From assembly GCA_023248505.1 (NCBI GenBank), contig JAHFEM010000073.1, positions 1 to 7,626 on the forward strand: a stretch of DNA of 7,626 nt, in the 5' to 3' direction. Source of the stretch: Nitrospirota bacterium. GTDB lineage: Bacteria; Nitrospirota; Nitrospiria; SBBL01; Manganitrophaceae. The notes under the pieces are model-generated. The model was not told the DNA's origin and did no database searches. It saw nothing but the letters and a program-made list of their open reading frames with translations. The position numbers and the translations under genes are program-made. Shown in pieces: positions 1 to 6,539 of the stretch (its first letter is position 1; each line of letters starts with the position of its first letter).

Positions 1-716
1 AGATGCTCCTTGCCCGGCTGGGGAAGGATTATCGAGTCGTGTTTGTGCTGAATGTGTCGCACGGCGCCGACGGCATTGTCGGACAACCCGGGATCCGATC
101 GATCGCAGAGCTCAAGCAGAAGCGGGTCGGGGTGGAGCTGATGGGCCTCGGCGGGTATGTTCTGACGCGCGCCTTGCAAAAGGCCGATATGGAAACAAAG
201 GAGGTCATTCCAATCAACATGACCGCCACGATCGAAGCCTACAGCGCTTTTTCGGAAAAGCGGGTCGACGCCGTCGTGACGTTTGAACCGATCTTAACGC
301 GGCTGATCACCGAGCGGGGGGGGACCCTCCTCTTTACCAGCCGCGAAATTCAAGATGAGATTATCAACGTGGTGATCTTTCACAAAGACGCCTTGAAGAA
401 CCGCCGGGAGGCCTGCCTCAAAGTGCTGCGGGGGTACCTGAAGGCGCGTGACTTCTGGAAAAAAGAGCCGGATCAGGCGATTACGATCATGTCCCGCCGG
501 GAACGGGTCAGTCCCGATTACTTCCGAAAAAGCCTCACCGGACTTTTAATTCCGGATCTCACCGCAAATCTGACCTACTTCGGCCTGGCCGACACGGAAA
601 ACTATTTTATGGAGACATTGAAAAACTTCGAGCGTTTCATGGAAGAAAACCATCTCCCCTATGAGCCGGTCTATTTTGAAAACCTCCTGACCGATTTACA
701 AAAGGATAGGGTATGA
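1..716 (+). CDS. ABC-type substrate-binding protein, NMT1/SsuA-like (5' end outside window)
   Basis: This is a periplasmic solute-binding protein of the type-2 fold used for sulfonates, nitrate/taurine-like compounds and pyrimidine precursors. About 237 residues are visible. They begin inside the first lobe and include family-typical stretches: NVSHGADGIVG, then 'IRSIAELKQKRVGVE' with GLGGYVLTRAL (the phosphate- or anion-facing strand-helix turn), then 'RVDAVVTFEP' and a C-terminal helical part. Full-length relatives are about 320-340 residues, so the signal peptide and the first roughly 90 residues lie upstream. The ATG at base 3 is therefore probably internal rather than the start. The TGA stop overlaps the ATG of the kinase gene (ATGA, 713-716), indicating an operon and translational coupling. 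No permease or ATPase gene follows, so a sensory role feeding the kinase is plausible (inference). The ligand cannot be deduced. Confidence 0.85.
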   Translation, partial: MLLARLGKDYRVVFVLNVSHGADGIVGQPGIRSIAELKQKRVGVELMGLGGYVLTRALQKADMETKEVIPINMTATIEAYSAFSEKRVDAVVTFEPILTRLITERGGTLLFTSREIQDEIINVVIFHKDALKNRREACLKVLRGYLKARDFWKKEPDQAITIMSRRERVSPDYFRKSLTGLLIPDLTANLTYFGLADTENYFMETLKNFERFMEENHLPYEPVYFENLLTDLQKDRV

Positions 717-3007
717 CGGATCGGCCCGACAAAGCCCCGAGAATCCCTTCGGTCTCCGCCGCCATCGCCCTGTTGACGCTGTTCAGCGGGATTCTCTTTG
801 CCTTCATCATCGCCGGGGTCTCCTACTGGATGCAACGCATGGATGATACCCGGGATCTTCAGACGCGCGCCCAGCAGACGAGCGATCAGTTGAGCTATAT
901 CGTCGAGGTCCTGCTCAACAAGGGAGATCTGAACTCGGTGCAGCGGATCGTCGAGAACATCACCACCGACCGGGGGATTTTTTTCATTGCCATCGTGGAT
1001 GCCGATCTCACCGTTCTGGCCTCCAGCCAGCATGATCTTCTCGGCGCTTCGATCTCCGAGTACCGGGGAAATCCGCAGCTCTTCGGCGAGTTTCGACGGG
1101 TGATGACCCATGGAAAAACGGAGTTTATTCACCATCCCGACCGGGCTCATTTTGAAATTGTCGCCCCGATCACCCTCTCCAGCTCGTCCCGGACGCAGCC
1201 GTTTGTATCGGGGGCGGTGACGGTCGCATTCAAAGACGACCCGTTGATCTGGAACCCGCAGGAGAACTTCTGGAAACACTTACAGCTCGCGCTGGCGTTG
1301 ACCGCCTTTGCGATTGCGATTCTTTATGGAATCTTGCGCCGATGGGTGACCTCTCCCCTGGAGCGGCTGACCCGGGCCTCCGAACGATTGGGCTCCGGAG
1401 AGCTGGGAATTCAAATTCCGGTCTCCTCCTCGAATGAGATCGGAAGGCTGACGGAGACTTTCAACTGGATGTCGGCTTCTTTGTCCACCCAACGGCGGGC
1501 GCTTCAAGCCTCTGAGGAGCGCTATCTTCGTATTTTTCACTCCTCTCCCCTTTGCCTGATCGTGGTGGATTCGGCCGGAACCATCGTCGATGTGAATGCC
1601 ACCTTTTTGGCCGAAATGGCGCCGGCGACCGATCGGGACAGCTGGACCGGAAAGTCGGTGATGGAGGTTCCCTTCATCATCGCGGGAAATTTGGGCGCGG
1701 AGGTCCAACAGCTGCTGGGAAGCGCCATCCCGGTGGAGCGCTGGAAGGTGGCCGCTTCCTTTCCCGGAAAAGAGCACCGTTCCTTTTTCAACTTCACCGG
1801 CATTCCCCTCTTCGATAGCGAGAAGAAAATGTCGGGCGCCGTTTTTGCCGCAAAGGATATTACGACCGAACAGACGCTGGAGGCGCAATTGGTTCAATCT
1901 CAGAAGATGGAGAGCCTGGGGGTGTTGGCCGGAGGGGTGGCCCATGATTTCAACAATATCCTGACCGGTATCCTCGGATATGCTTCCTTGTTGAAGATGC
2001 GATTGGCCGCCGATGATCCCAGCCTGCAGCCGGTGGAAGTGATCGAAAAATCGGGTCTCCGTGCGCGCGCGCTCGTTCAGCAATTGATGGGCTTTGCCCG
2101 TCGGACCGGGGCGATCAAAGTGCCGGTCGGAGTGAACAGCCTGATCTTGGAGGTGGTCCCGCTTCTGGAAAGAGGGATCGGACAAGGGGTGGTCATCCGG
2201 ACCGAGCTCGATCCGACCTCTCCCAAGATCATGGCGGACAGCGGCCAGATTCACCAGGCCTTGATGAACCTCTGCATCAACGCAAGAGATGCGCTTCCTC
2301 CCGAAGGGGGAACGATCTGGATGAAAACGCAATTACAACGATTGCCTTCCCGCTCCGACCCCGATCGGGAAGAGGAATGGGTGGTGGTGATCATCGAAGA
2401 TACCGGCAGCGGTATCCCGCCCGACGTCCTTCCCCGCATTTTTGATCCCTTCTTCACCACCAAAGAGGTGGGGAAAGGAACCGGTCTCGGCCTCTCGGTC
2501 ACTTACGGGATCATGAAGGAGCATGGGGGCGAGTTGGCGGTTCACTCGGAGGTGGGAAAGGGATCGACCTTTACCCTTCTTTTTCCGAAGACCCAGAAGG
2601 TCTCCGACTGGAAGGAGACCGACAGGCAAGAGGTCGTCCTTCAGGGGGAGTCGCGGAAGATCCTCCTGGTCGACGATGAGAAGAGCCTGCTGGAGCTGGG
2701 AAGAAAGGTCCTTGAGGAGAGATCCTTTCAGGTCGTGACGGCGGAAAATGGGGAGAAAGCCCTTGAGCTTTATCGAAAGGAAGGGAGAGAGATCCGCCTC
2801 GTGATTCTCGATCTGCTGATGCCGGGCCTCGGAGGGTGGCAAACGTATGCAAAGCTTCGAGAGATCAATCCCAAGGTCAAGGTTCTTTTCTCCAGCGGCT
2901 ATGGCGGAACGAAGGAGATGGAAGAGATGCTCGGACAACATGCCTGCCTCAAGAAACCCTATCGGATACAGGAACTCCTGTCGGCCGTTGAAAAAATGAT
3001 CGGATAA
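713..3007 (+). CDS. Membrane hybrid sensor histidine kinase (HAMP-PAS-HisKA-HATPase-REC)
   Basis: This 764-residue inner-membrane hybrid kinase autophosphorylates a histidine and passes the phosphate to its own receiver domain. Order seen: TM1 about 16-38; periplasmic region about 41-187 with no motif I can name (Cache-like is possible); TM2 about 189-208; HAMP about 208-260; PAS about 266-388; HisKA with H-box 'GGVAHDFNNILTG', phospho-acceptor His411; HATPase with N-box N519/N523, G1 box DTGSGI (563-568), F-box IFDPFFTTK and G2 box GTGLGL (589-594); REC about 648-764 with acidic pair D654/D655, phospho-acceptor D700, S727/S728 and K748. All catalytic residues are present. The H-box is of the NtrB/CckA-like subfamily. 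The start overlaps the binding-protein stop. No DNA-binding regulator or Hpt protein lies in the window, so the output partner is elsewhere or upstream. Confidence 0.95.
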   Translation: MTDRPDKAPRIPSVSAAIALLTLFSGILFAFIIAGVSYWMQRMDDTRDLQTRAQQTSDQLSYIVEVLLNKGDLNSVQRIVENITTDRGIFFIAIVDADLTVLASSQHDLLGASISEYRGNPQLFGEFRRVMTHGKTEFIHHPDRAHFEIVAPITLSSSSRTQPFVSGAVTVAFKDDPLIWNPQENFWKHLQLALALTAFAIAILYGILRRWVTSPLERLTRASERLGSGELGIQIPVSSSNEIGRLTETFNWMSASLSTQRRALQASEERYLRIFHSSPLCLIVVDSAGTIVDVNATFLAEMAPATDRDSWTGKSVMEVPFIIAGNLGAEVQQLLGSAIPVERWKVAASFPGKEHRSFFNFTGIPLFDSEKKMSGAVFAAKDITTEQTLEAQLVQSQKMESLGVLAGGVAHDFNNILTGILGYASLLKMRLAADDPSLQPVEVIEKSGLRARALVQQLMGFARRTGAIKVPVGVNSLILEVVPLLERGIGQGVVIRTELDPTSPKIMADSGQIHQALMNLCINARDALPPEGGTIWMKTQLQRLPSRSDPDREEEWVVVIIEDTGSGIPPDVLPRIFDPFFTTKEVGKGTGLGLSVTYGIMKEHGGELAVHSEVGKGSTFTLLFPKTQKVSDWKETDRQEVVLQGESRKILLVDDEKSLLELGRKVLEERSFQVVTAENGEKALELYRKEGREIRLVILDLLMPGLGGWQTYAKLREINPKVKVLFSSGYGGTKEMEEMLGQHACLKKPYRIQELLSAVEKMIG

Positions 3008-3018
3008 GATCCGCATCA
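2997..3018 (+). terminator. Weak hairpin across the kinase stop codon
   Basis: TGATCGGAT and ATCCG-c-ATCA can pair into a 9-bp stem with one bulged C and a three-base loop, covering the TAA stop. A run of six A precedes it. The only T run (four T) is about 13 bases downstream, so it is a poor match to a standard intrinsic terminator. It could simply be chance. Confidence 0.22.
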
Positions 3019-3053
3019 GTCCCATCCCCTTTTACAACAACACCGGCCTCCAT

Positions 3054-3082
3054 TTGACATCGTTCGACCGCGATGCGAGAAT
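3054..3082 (+). promoter_or_regulatory. Sigma-70-like promoter for the radical SAM gene
   Basis: A perfect -35 hexamer TTGACA (3054-3059) is followed by a 17-base spacer and GAGAAT (3077-3082; 4 of 6 to TATAAT). The predicted transcript start falls near 3089, which leaves only about 6 bases before the ATG at 3095, or about 21 bases before an in-frame ATG at 3110. It sits in the 87-base gap after the kinase gene and suggests the radical SAM gene is transcribed separately. Confidence 0.4.
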
Positions 3083-3094
3083 AGCCGAAACCGA

Positions 3095-5338
3095 ATGCAC
3101 CCCAGGAAAATGATTCAAACCCGAAAGAACCCCCCATCCCATTCAAAACGCCGGATCCTCCTCCTGACCCCTCCCTTCACCCAGCTGAACACCCCGTATC
3201 CGGCCACCGCCTATCTGACCGGTTTTCTCCGGTCCGAGGGTTATCCCGTCTTTCAGGCGGACCTTGCAATCGAGACGATCTTGACCCTCTTTTCTCGTTC
3301 CGGGCTGGCCCGTCTCTTCCAAGCGATTCGATCCACGGAGGGTCTCCATCCCGCGGTTCTCCGAAGCCTCCTCCTGCAGGAGCGCTACCTGGATACCATC
3401 GATCCGGTGGTCCGGTTTCTACAGGGAGATCAGCCTTCGCTTGCAACGCAGATCGGCCGGAGGCGATTTCTTCCCGAAGGGCCTCGGTTTAACGCGTTGG
3501 AGGAAGATCAGTGGGCCTTCGGGAGCCTGGGAACGACCGATCGGGCAAAACACCTCGCGAGCCTCTATCTCGACGACCTGGCCGATCTCATCCAGGGAAC
3601 CGTCGCTCCGCACTTCGGCCTCAGCCGGTATGCCGAGCGGCTTGCGACATCCGCGACCTCGTTCGACGCGATCCGCCGAATGCTTCAGTCGCCGCCGGGA
3701 CTGATCGATCAGATGCTGGAGGAGGCGCTGCTGCCGCATCTGGAAGCGCATCGCCCCGACCTTGTCGGAATTACGATCCCCTTTCCCGGAAATCTCTACG
3801 GCGCGCTCCGCGCGGCGGCCGCCATCCGAAAATGGAATCCCCGGGTGAAGATCGCCCTCGGCGGCGGCTATGTGAATACCGAGCTGCGCGATCTGGCCGA
3901 GCCGCGCCTCTTCGACGACATCGATTACGTCACCCTCGACGCCGGTGAGCGGCCCCTCCTCTGTCTCCTCGATCTTTTGGATCACCGCAGGCCGCCGGAG
4001 CGGCTCTGCCGGACTTTTCTTCGAATCGAGGGAGAAGTTCGCTTCTTCAACGGCGCTGCGGAAGGGGATATCCCCTTTGAGAAGATCGGAACCCCGACCT
4101 ACGACGGCCTCCCGCTTCGCCGATATATTTCCTTGGTCGAGATGCTCAACCCGATGCATCGTCTCTGGTCGGATGGGCGTTGGAACAAGCTGACGGTGGC
4201 GCACGGCTGCTACTGGCGCAAGTGCTCTTTCTGCGATATCGGGCTCGACTACATCCGCCGCTACGAGCCGGCCCCGGCGATCCTCCTCGCCGACCGAATC
4301 GACGATCTCCTGGAAGAGACCGGCGAGAGCGGCTTCCATTTTGTCGATGAGGCGGCCCCGCCGTCGCGTCTGGCTGATTTGGCGCTGGAGCTGCTCGATC
4401 GGGGCCGATCGATCTCCTGGTGGGGAAACATCCGGTTTGAGGAGGCCTTCAGCGCCGATCTCTGCCGGCTTCTCTCCGCCTCCGGCTGCATCGCCGTCAC
4501 CGGCGGGATGGAGGTCGCCTCCGACCGGCTGCTCGCCCTGATGGAGAAGGGGATCACCGTTGCCCAGGTCGCCCGCGTGGCCCATGCCTTCACTCAGGCC
4601 GGGATCTTGGTGCATGCTTATTTGATGTACGGCTTTCCGACCGAGACCGCCCAGGAGACGGTCGAAAGTCTCGAACGGGTCAGGCAGCTCTTTGCCGCGG
4701 GGGTGATTCAGTCCGCCTTTTGGCATCGCTTTACCGCCACCCGCCACAGTCCGGTCGGTCTGCGCCCCGATGCGTACGGCATCACGATCGCCGGACCGGC
4801 CGCCGGACCCTTCGCGAATAATGATCTGGTCCACCTCGATCCGGCCGGGTGCGATCCCGCTCCCTTCGGGCCGGGCCTCGCGAAGGCGATCTACAATTAC
4901 ATGCATGGGGTCGAACTGGAGACCGATGTCCGAAGCTGGTTCGACTTTCCGGCGCCGAAGCCGAAGGTCCCACCCGATTTTATCGCGCAGGCGCTCGCGG
5001 CCGTCCTTTCCTCCCGGGAGGATCTCGACCGCAGGCTTGTCTGGCTGGGGGGCGCGCCCCTGATGCGCCCGATCCGAACAAAGAAGGGGGCCGAGCAGGT
5101 TTCCCTGATTCTCCCCGGATGGGAGGAAGACGCGGAGATTCGACTCGACCCCTCGGTCGCCGGCTGGTGCCGGGATCTTCTCGATCAATCGCGGCCGCGC
5201 GGAAGAAAGCGGGCCCCTTTTGTCCGGCTCTTGGAAGCGGGGGAGCGTTACCCCGCTTCGGCAAGCCGCCCCTTTCCTCGTTTCCTGCAGAGCCGCGCCT
5301 GGCAGACCCTCCGTTCCGCCGGGCTCCTTCTGATTTAA
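3095..5338 (+). CDS. B12-binding-type radical SAM protein, function unknown
   Basis: This 747-residue protein has the architecture of cobalamin-dependent radical SAM enzymes. A Rossmann-like N-terminal part opens with ILLLTPPF (21-28) and a 'PYPATAYLTGFLRSEGY' segment, and resumes at PDLVGITIPF (221-230) and KIALGGGYVN (252-261). Between them lies a mostly helical stretch of about 150 residues. I see no DxHxxG motif, so any cobalamin would not have the classic lower His ligand. The radical SAM core starts at HGCYWRKCSFC with Cys372, Cys377 and Cys380, a CX4CX2C spacing instead of the usual CX3CX2C. It continues with GGMEVASDRLL (470-480) and MYGFPTET (511-518). The C-terminal 180 or so residues are unassigned. 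The start is uncertain: ATG 3095 has no clear Shine-Dalgarno, and ATG 3110 (residue 6) has AGGA only two bases away. Substrate unknown; methyl transfer or another B12-dependent radical reaction is only inference. Confidence 0.88.
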   Translation: MHPRKMIQTRKNPPSHSKRRILLLTPPFTQLNTPYPATAYLTGFLRSEGYPVFQADLAIETILTLFSRSGLARLFQAIRSTEGLHPAVLRSLLLQERYLDTIDPVVRFLQGDQPSLATQIGRRRFLPEGPRFNALEEDQWAFGSLGTTDRAKHLASLYLDDLADLIQGTVAPHFGLSRYAERLATSATSFDAIRRMLQSPPGLIDQMLEEALLPHLEAHRPDLVGITIPFPGNLYGALRAAAAIRKWNPRVKIALGGGYVNTELRDLAEPRLFDDIDYVTLDAGERPLLCLLDLLDHRRPPERLCRTFLRIEGEVRFFNGAAEGDIPFEKIGTPTYDGLPLRRYISLVEMLNPMHRLWSDGRWNKLTVAHGCYWRKCSFCDIGLDYIRRYEPAPAILLADRIDDLLEETGESGFHFVDEAAPPSRLADLALELLDRGRSISWWGNIRFEEAFSADLCRLLSASGCIAVTGGMEVASDRLLALMEKGITVAQVARVAHAFTQAGILVHAYLMYGFPTETAQETVESLERVRQLFAAGVIQSAFWHRFTATRHSPVGLRPDAYGITIAGPAAGPFANNDLVHLDPAGCDPAPFGPGLAKAIYNYMHGVELETDVRSWFDFPAPKPKVPPDFIAQALAAVLSSREDLDRRLVWLGGAPLMRPIRTKKGAEQVSLILPGWEEDAEIRLDPSVAGWCRDLLDQSRPRGRKRAPFVRLLEAGERYPASASRPFPRFLQSRAWQTLRSAGLLLI

Positions 5339-5376
5339 ACTTTTCTCTTCCGCTTCCGGATCATTCTTCGGAGTGA

Positions 5377-5406
5377 TTGTTCTCGCGCCCTCTTTATTCT
5401 TACGAT
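5377..5406 (+). promoter_or_regulatory. Promoter-like element upstream of first hemerythrin gene
   Basis: TTGTTC (5377-5382), an 18-base spacer and TACGAT (5401-5406) precede the gene. The same arrangement, within a shared GTGATTGT block and with the same 20 bases from the end of that block to the -10-like hexamer, lies upstream of the second hemerythrin gene. Conservation between the two copies is the main support; each hexamer is only a moderate match to the sigma-70 consensus, so another sigma factor or an operator is possible. The remaining bases 5339-5376 are pyrimidine-rich and show no convincing terminator. Confidence 0.4.
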
Positions 5407-5450
5407 AGAAGTGTTATCCGGATTCACTGTTGTTTAAAGGAGAGGGCCCA

Positions 5451-5885
5451 ATGAAAGCGACGGAGCTGCTGAGGGAAGATCACGAGAAGATAAGGGACCT
5501 GCTTGAGAGACTTAAACTGGCCGGGGATAAAGAGGATCTTCTCTTGACGGTCGAGAAAGAAATCAAGATCCATTCCCGGTTGGAAGAGGAGCTCTTCTAT
5601 CCGGCCGTCCGGGAAGTGAACGGCGCATGGGTGGACAATGCGCTGGATGCGCATCAGCAGGTCGAGGAACTCCTGGAGGATTTGATCGATGCGGCGGAGG
5701 AGGAATCCGAGTTTGAGCAGAAGCTGATCGGGTTCGAGGAGCACTTAAATGCGCATATCGACGAGGAAGAGGGGAAAATTTTTCCTGAGGCGGAAGAGCG
5801 ATTGGAAGATCAATTAGACCCGCTCGGCGCCGAAATCCACCAATTAAGGGGTGATCTCGAAGAGGAGTGGAGAGAGGCGGCCTAG
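5451..5885 (+). CDS. HHE hemerythrin domain protein (copy 1)
   Basis: This 144-residue cytoplasmic four-helix-bundle protein is predicted to hold a di-iron centre. Hemerythrin-like proteins bind O2 or NO, or handle iron and oxidative stress. Likely ligands are His11, His41 and Glu45 (HSRLE), His68, and His102 with Glu106 in 'AHIDEEEGKIFPEAEE'; His98 is an extra nearby histidine. 'EEELFYPA' and 'EGKIFPEAE' are typical of the HHE family. I chose ATG 5451 because AAAGGAGAG (5436-5444) is a strong Shine-Dalgarno just upstream; an in-frame TTG at 5430 would place that site inside the coding sequence. The protein is very acidic and ends in a charged helical tail (about 115-144) beyond the domain. 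It is paralogous to the next gene: same length, ungapped alignment. The ligand bound and the partner are not evident. Confidence 0.93.
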   Translation: MKATELLREDHEKIRDLLERLKLAGDKEDLLLTVEKEIKIHSRLEEELFYPAVREVNGAWVDNALDAHQQVEELLEDLIDAAEEESEFEQKLIGFEEHLNAHIDEEEGKIFPEAEERLEDQLDPLGAEIHQLRGDLEEEWREAA

Positions 5886-5913
5886 TCCCCTAAGCATCCG
5901 CGCCCCTATGAAC

Positions 5914-5942
5914 CGATCTCTTAAAGGGATCGCTCTTTAAGA
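5914..5942. repeat. Overlapping inverted repeats between the hemerythrin genes
   Basis: TCTTAAAG (5919-5926) and CTTTAAGA (5935-5942) are perfect inverted repeats. Extended with a G-T wobble and a G-C pair they form a 10-bp stem with an ATCG tetraloop. A competing 7-bp hairpin, CGATCTC (5914-5920) with GGGATCG (5926-5932), uses part of the same bases. No T tract follows (the next bases are TGAGGG), so this is not a standard terminator. It may be a weak terminator, an operator for a dimeric regulator, or an mRNA stability element. Confidence 0.45.
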
Positions 5943-5967
5943 TGAGGGAAATGCTCCCATCGGGTGA

Positions 5968-5997
5968 TTGTCTTGCTTACTCTCTTTTTCGTAGGAT
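5968..5997 (+). promoter_or_regulatory. Promoter-like element upstream of second hemerythrin gene
   Basis: TTGTCT (5968-5973), an 18-base spacer and TAGGAT (5992-5997; 4 of 6 to TATAAT) repeat the layout seen before copy 1, including the preceding GTGATTGT (5964-5971). The predicted leader is about 30 bases and contains the Shine-Dalgarno. Because the element follows the 5919-5942 hairpin, copy 2 can probably be transcribed independently of copy 1. Confidence 0.4.
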
Positions 5998-6033
5998 GAG
6001 TATGTGATACCCATTTTCCGAAAAGGAGAGAAT

Positions 6034-6468
6034 ATGAAAGCAACCGAACTGCTGAAGGAAGATCACGCGACTGTGAAAGAATTGATCCAGAGCTTGAAAT
6101 CCTCCAAAGAGAAAGAAGACCTGCTCATCAAGATTGAGGACGAAATACAACTGCACAGCCATGTCGAGGAACAACTTTTCTATCCGGCGATGAGGCAGTG
6201 CGACGGCGAGTTGGTGGAACATTCGATCGAGGAGCACCGAGAGGTTGATAAAATATTGTCGGATCTGGTCGGCATGACCGGAAATGAAAAAACCTTCAAG
6301 AAAAAGCTCTCCGAATTGGAGAAAGCGCTCTATGATCATATGGAAAAGGAAGAGGGGAAGCTTTTTCCCGAAGCGGAGGAGAAGATCGGGAACCAGCTTG
6401 ATCAGCTCGGGGAGCAGATCGAGAGTTTAAAGAAGGATCTCAGCGCGGGCGGAAGAATGGCCGCCTAG
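6034..6468 (+). CDS. HHE hemerythrin domain protein (copy 2)
   Basis: This second 144-residue HHE hemerythrin aligns with copy 1 without a gap; a hand count gives about 67 of 144 identical residues. All predicted di-iron ligands are kept at the same positions: His11, His41, Glu45 (HSHVE), His68, His102 and Glu106 in 'DHMEKEEGKLFPEAEE'. It differs in lacking His98 (Ala) and in having extra His43 and His63 and a Cys56. ATG 6034 is chosen for the strong Shine-Dalgarno AAGGAGAG (6023-6030); an in-frame GTG at 6004 would swallow that site. It is less acidic than copy 1 and its DNA is visibly more AT-rich than the radical SAM gene. Conserved ligands with diverged surfaces suggest an old duplication with retained iron chemistry and possibly different partners or conditions. 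Confidence 0.93.
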   Translation: MKATELLKEDHATVKELIQSLKSSKEKEDLLIKIEDEIQLHSHVEEQLFYPAMRQCDGELVEHSIEEHREVDKILSDLVGMTGNEKTFKKKLSELEKALYDHMEKEEGKLFPEAEEKIGNQLDQLGEQIESLKKDLSAGGRMAA

Positions 6469-6486
6469 TCCGCTGAACAAGTTTAC

Positions 6487-6524
6487 AAGAACGGCCGGAC
6501 TGCGCCCTGCGTTCGGCCGTTCTT
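6487..6524. terminator. Bidirectional intrinsic terminator between convergent genes
   Basis: AAGAACGGCCG (6487-6497) and CGGCCGTTCTT (6514-6524) form a perfect 11-bp stem, extendable by three pairs (one G-T) around a 10-base loop. Reading on the + strand it ends TTCTTAATTT; on the minus strand it ends TTCTTGT. It lies 18 bases after the second hemerythrin stop and 15 bases from the convergent gene's stop, so it can end transcripts from both sides. Confidence 0.85.
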
Positions 6525-6539
6525 AATTTAAGGCGAAAT

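Noticed and set aside
1280..2332. A 350-residue minus-strand open frame opposite the kinase gene
   Set aside because: It is antisense to the HAMP-PAS-HisKA region, rich in His/Arg/Gly without motifs, and lacks a convincing ribosome binding site.
3419..5188. A 589-residue open frame on the minus strand opposite the radical SAM gene
   Set aside because: It lies antisense to a gene with clear family motifs, has low-complexity Gly/Arg/Asp-rich sequence and no recognisable domain; it is expected from the codon bias of the real gene.
5354..5373. Possible terminator hairpin after the radical SAM gene (TTCCG with CGGAG)
   Set aside because: Only about four to five pairs around a ten-base loop and no T tract after it; too weak to call.
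5430..5450. TTG start for hemerythrin copy 1 (and likewise GTG 6004 for copy 2)
   Set aside because: Both would place the strong GGAGAG ribosome binding site inside the coding sequence, and the added residues differ between the copies, whereas the ATG starts give identical MKATELL beginnings.
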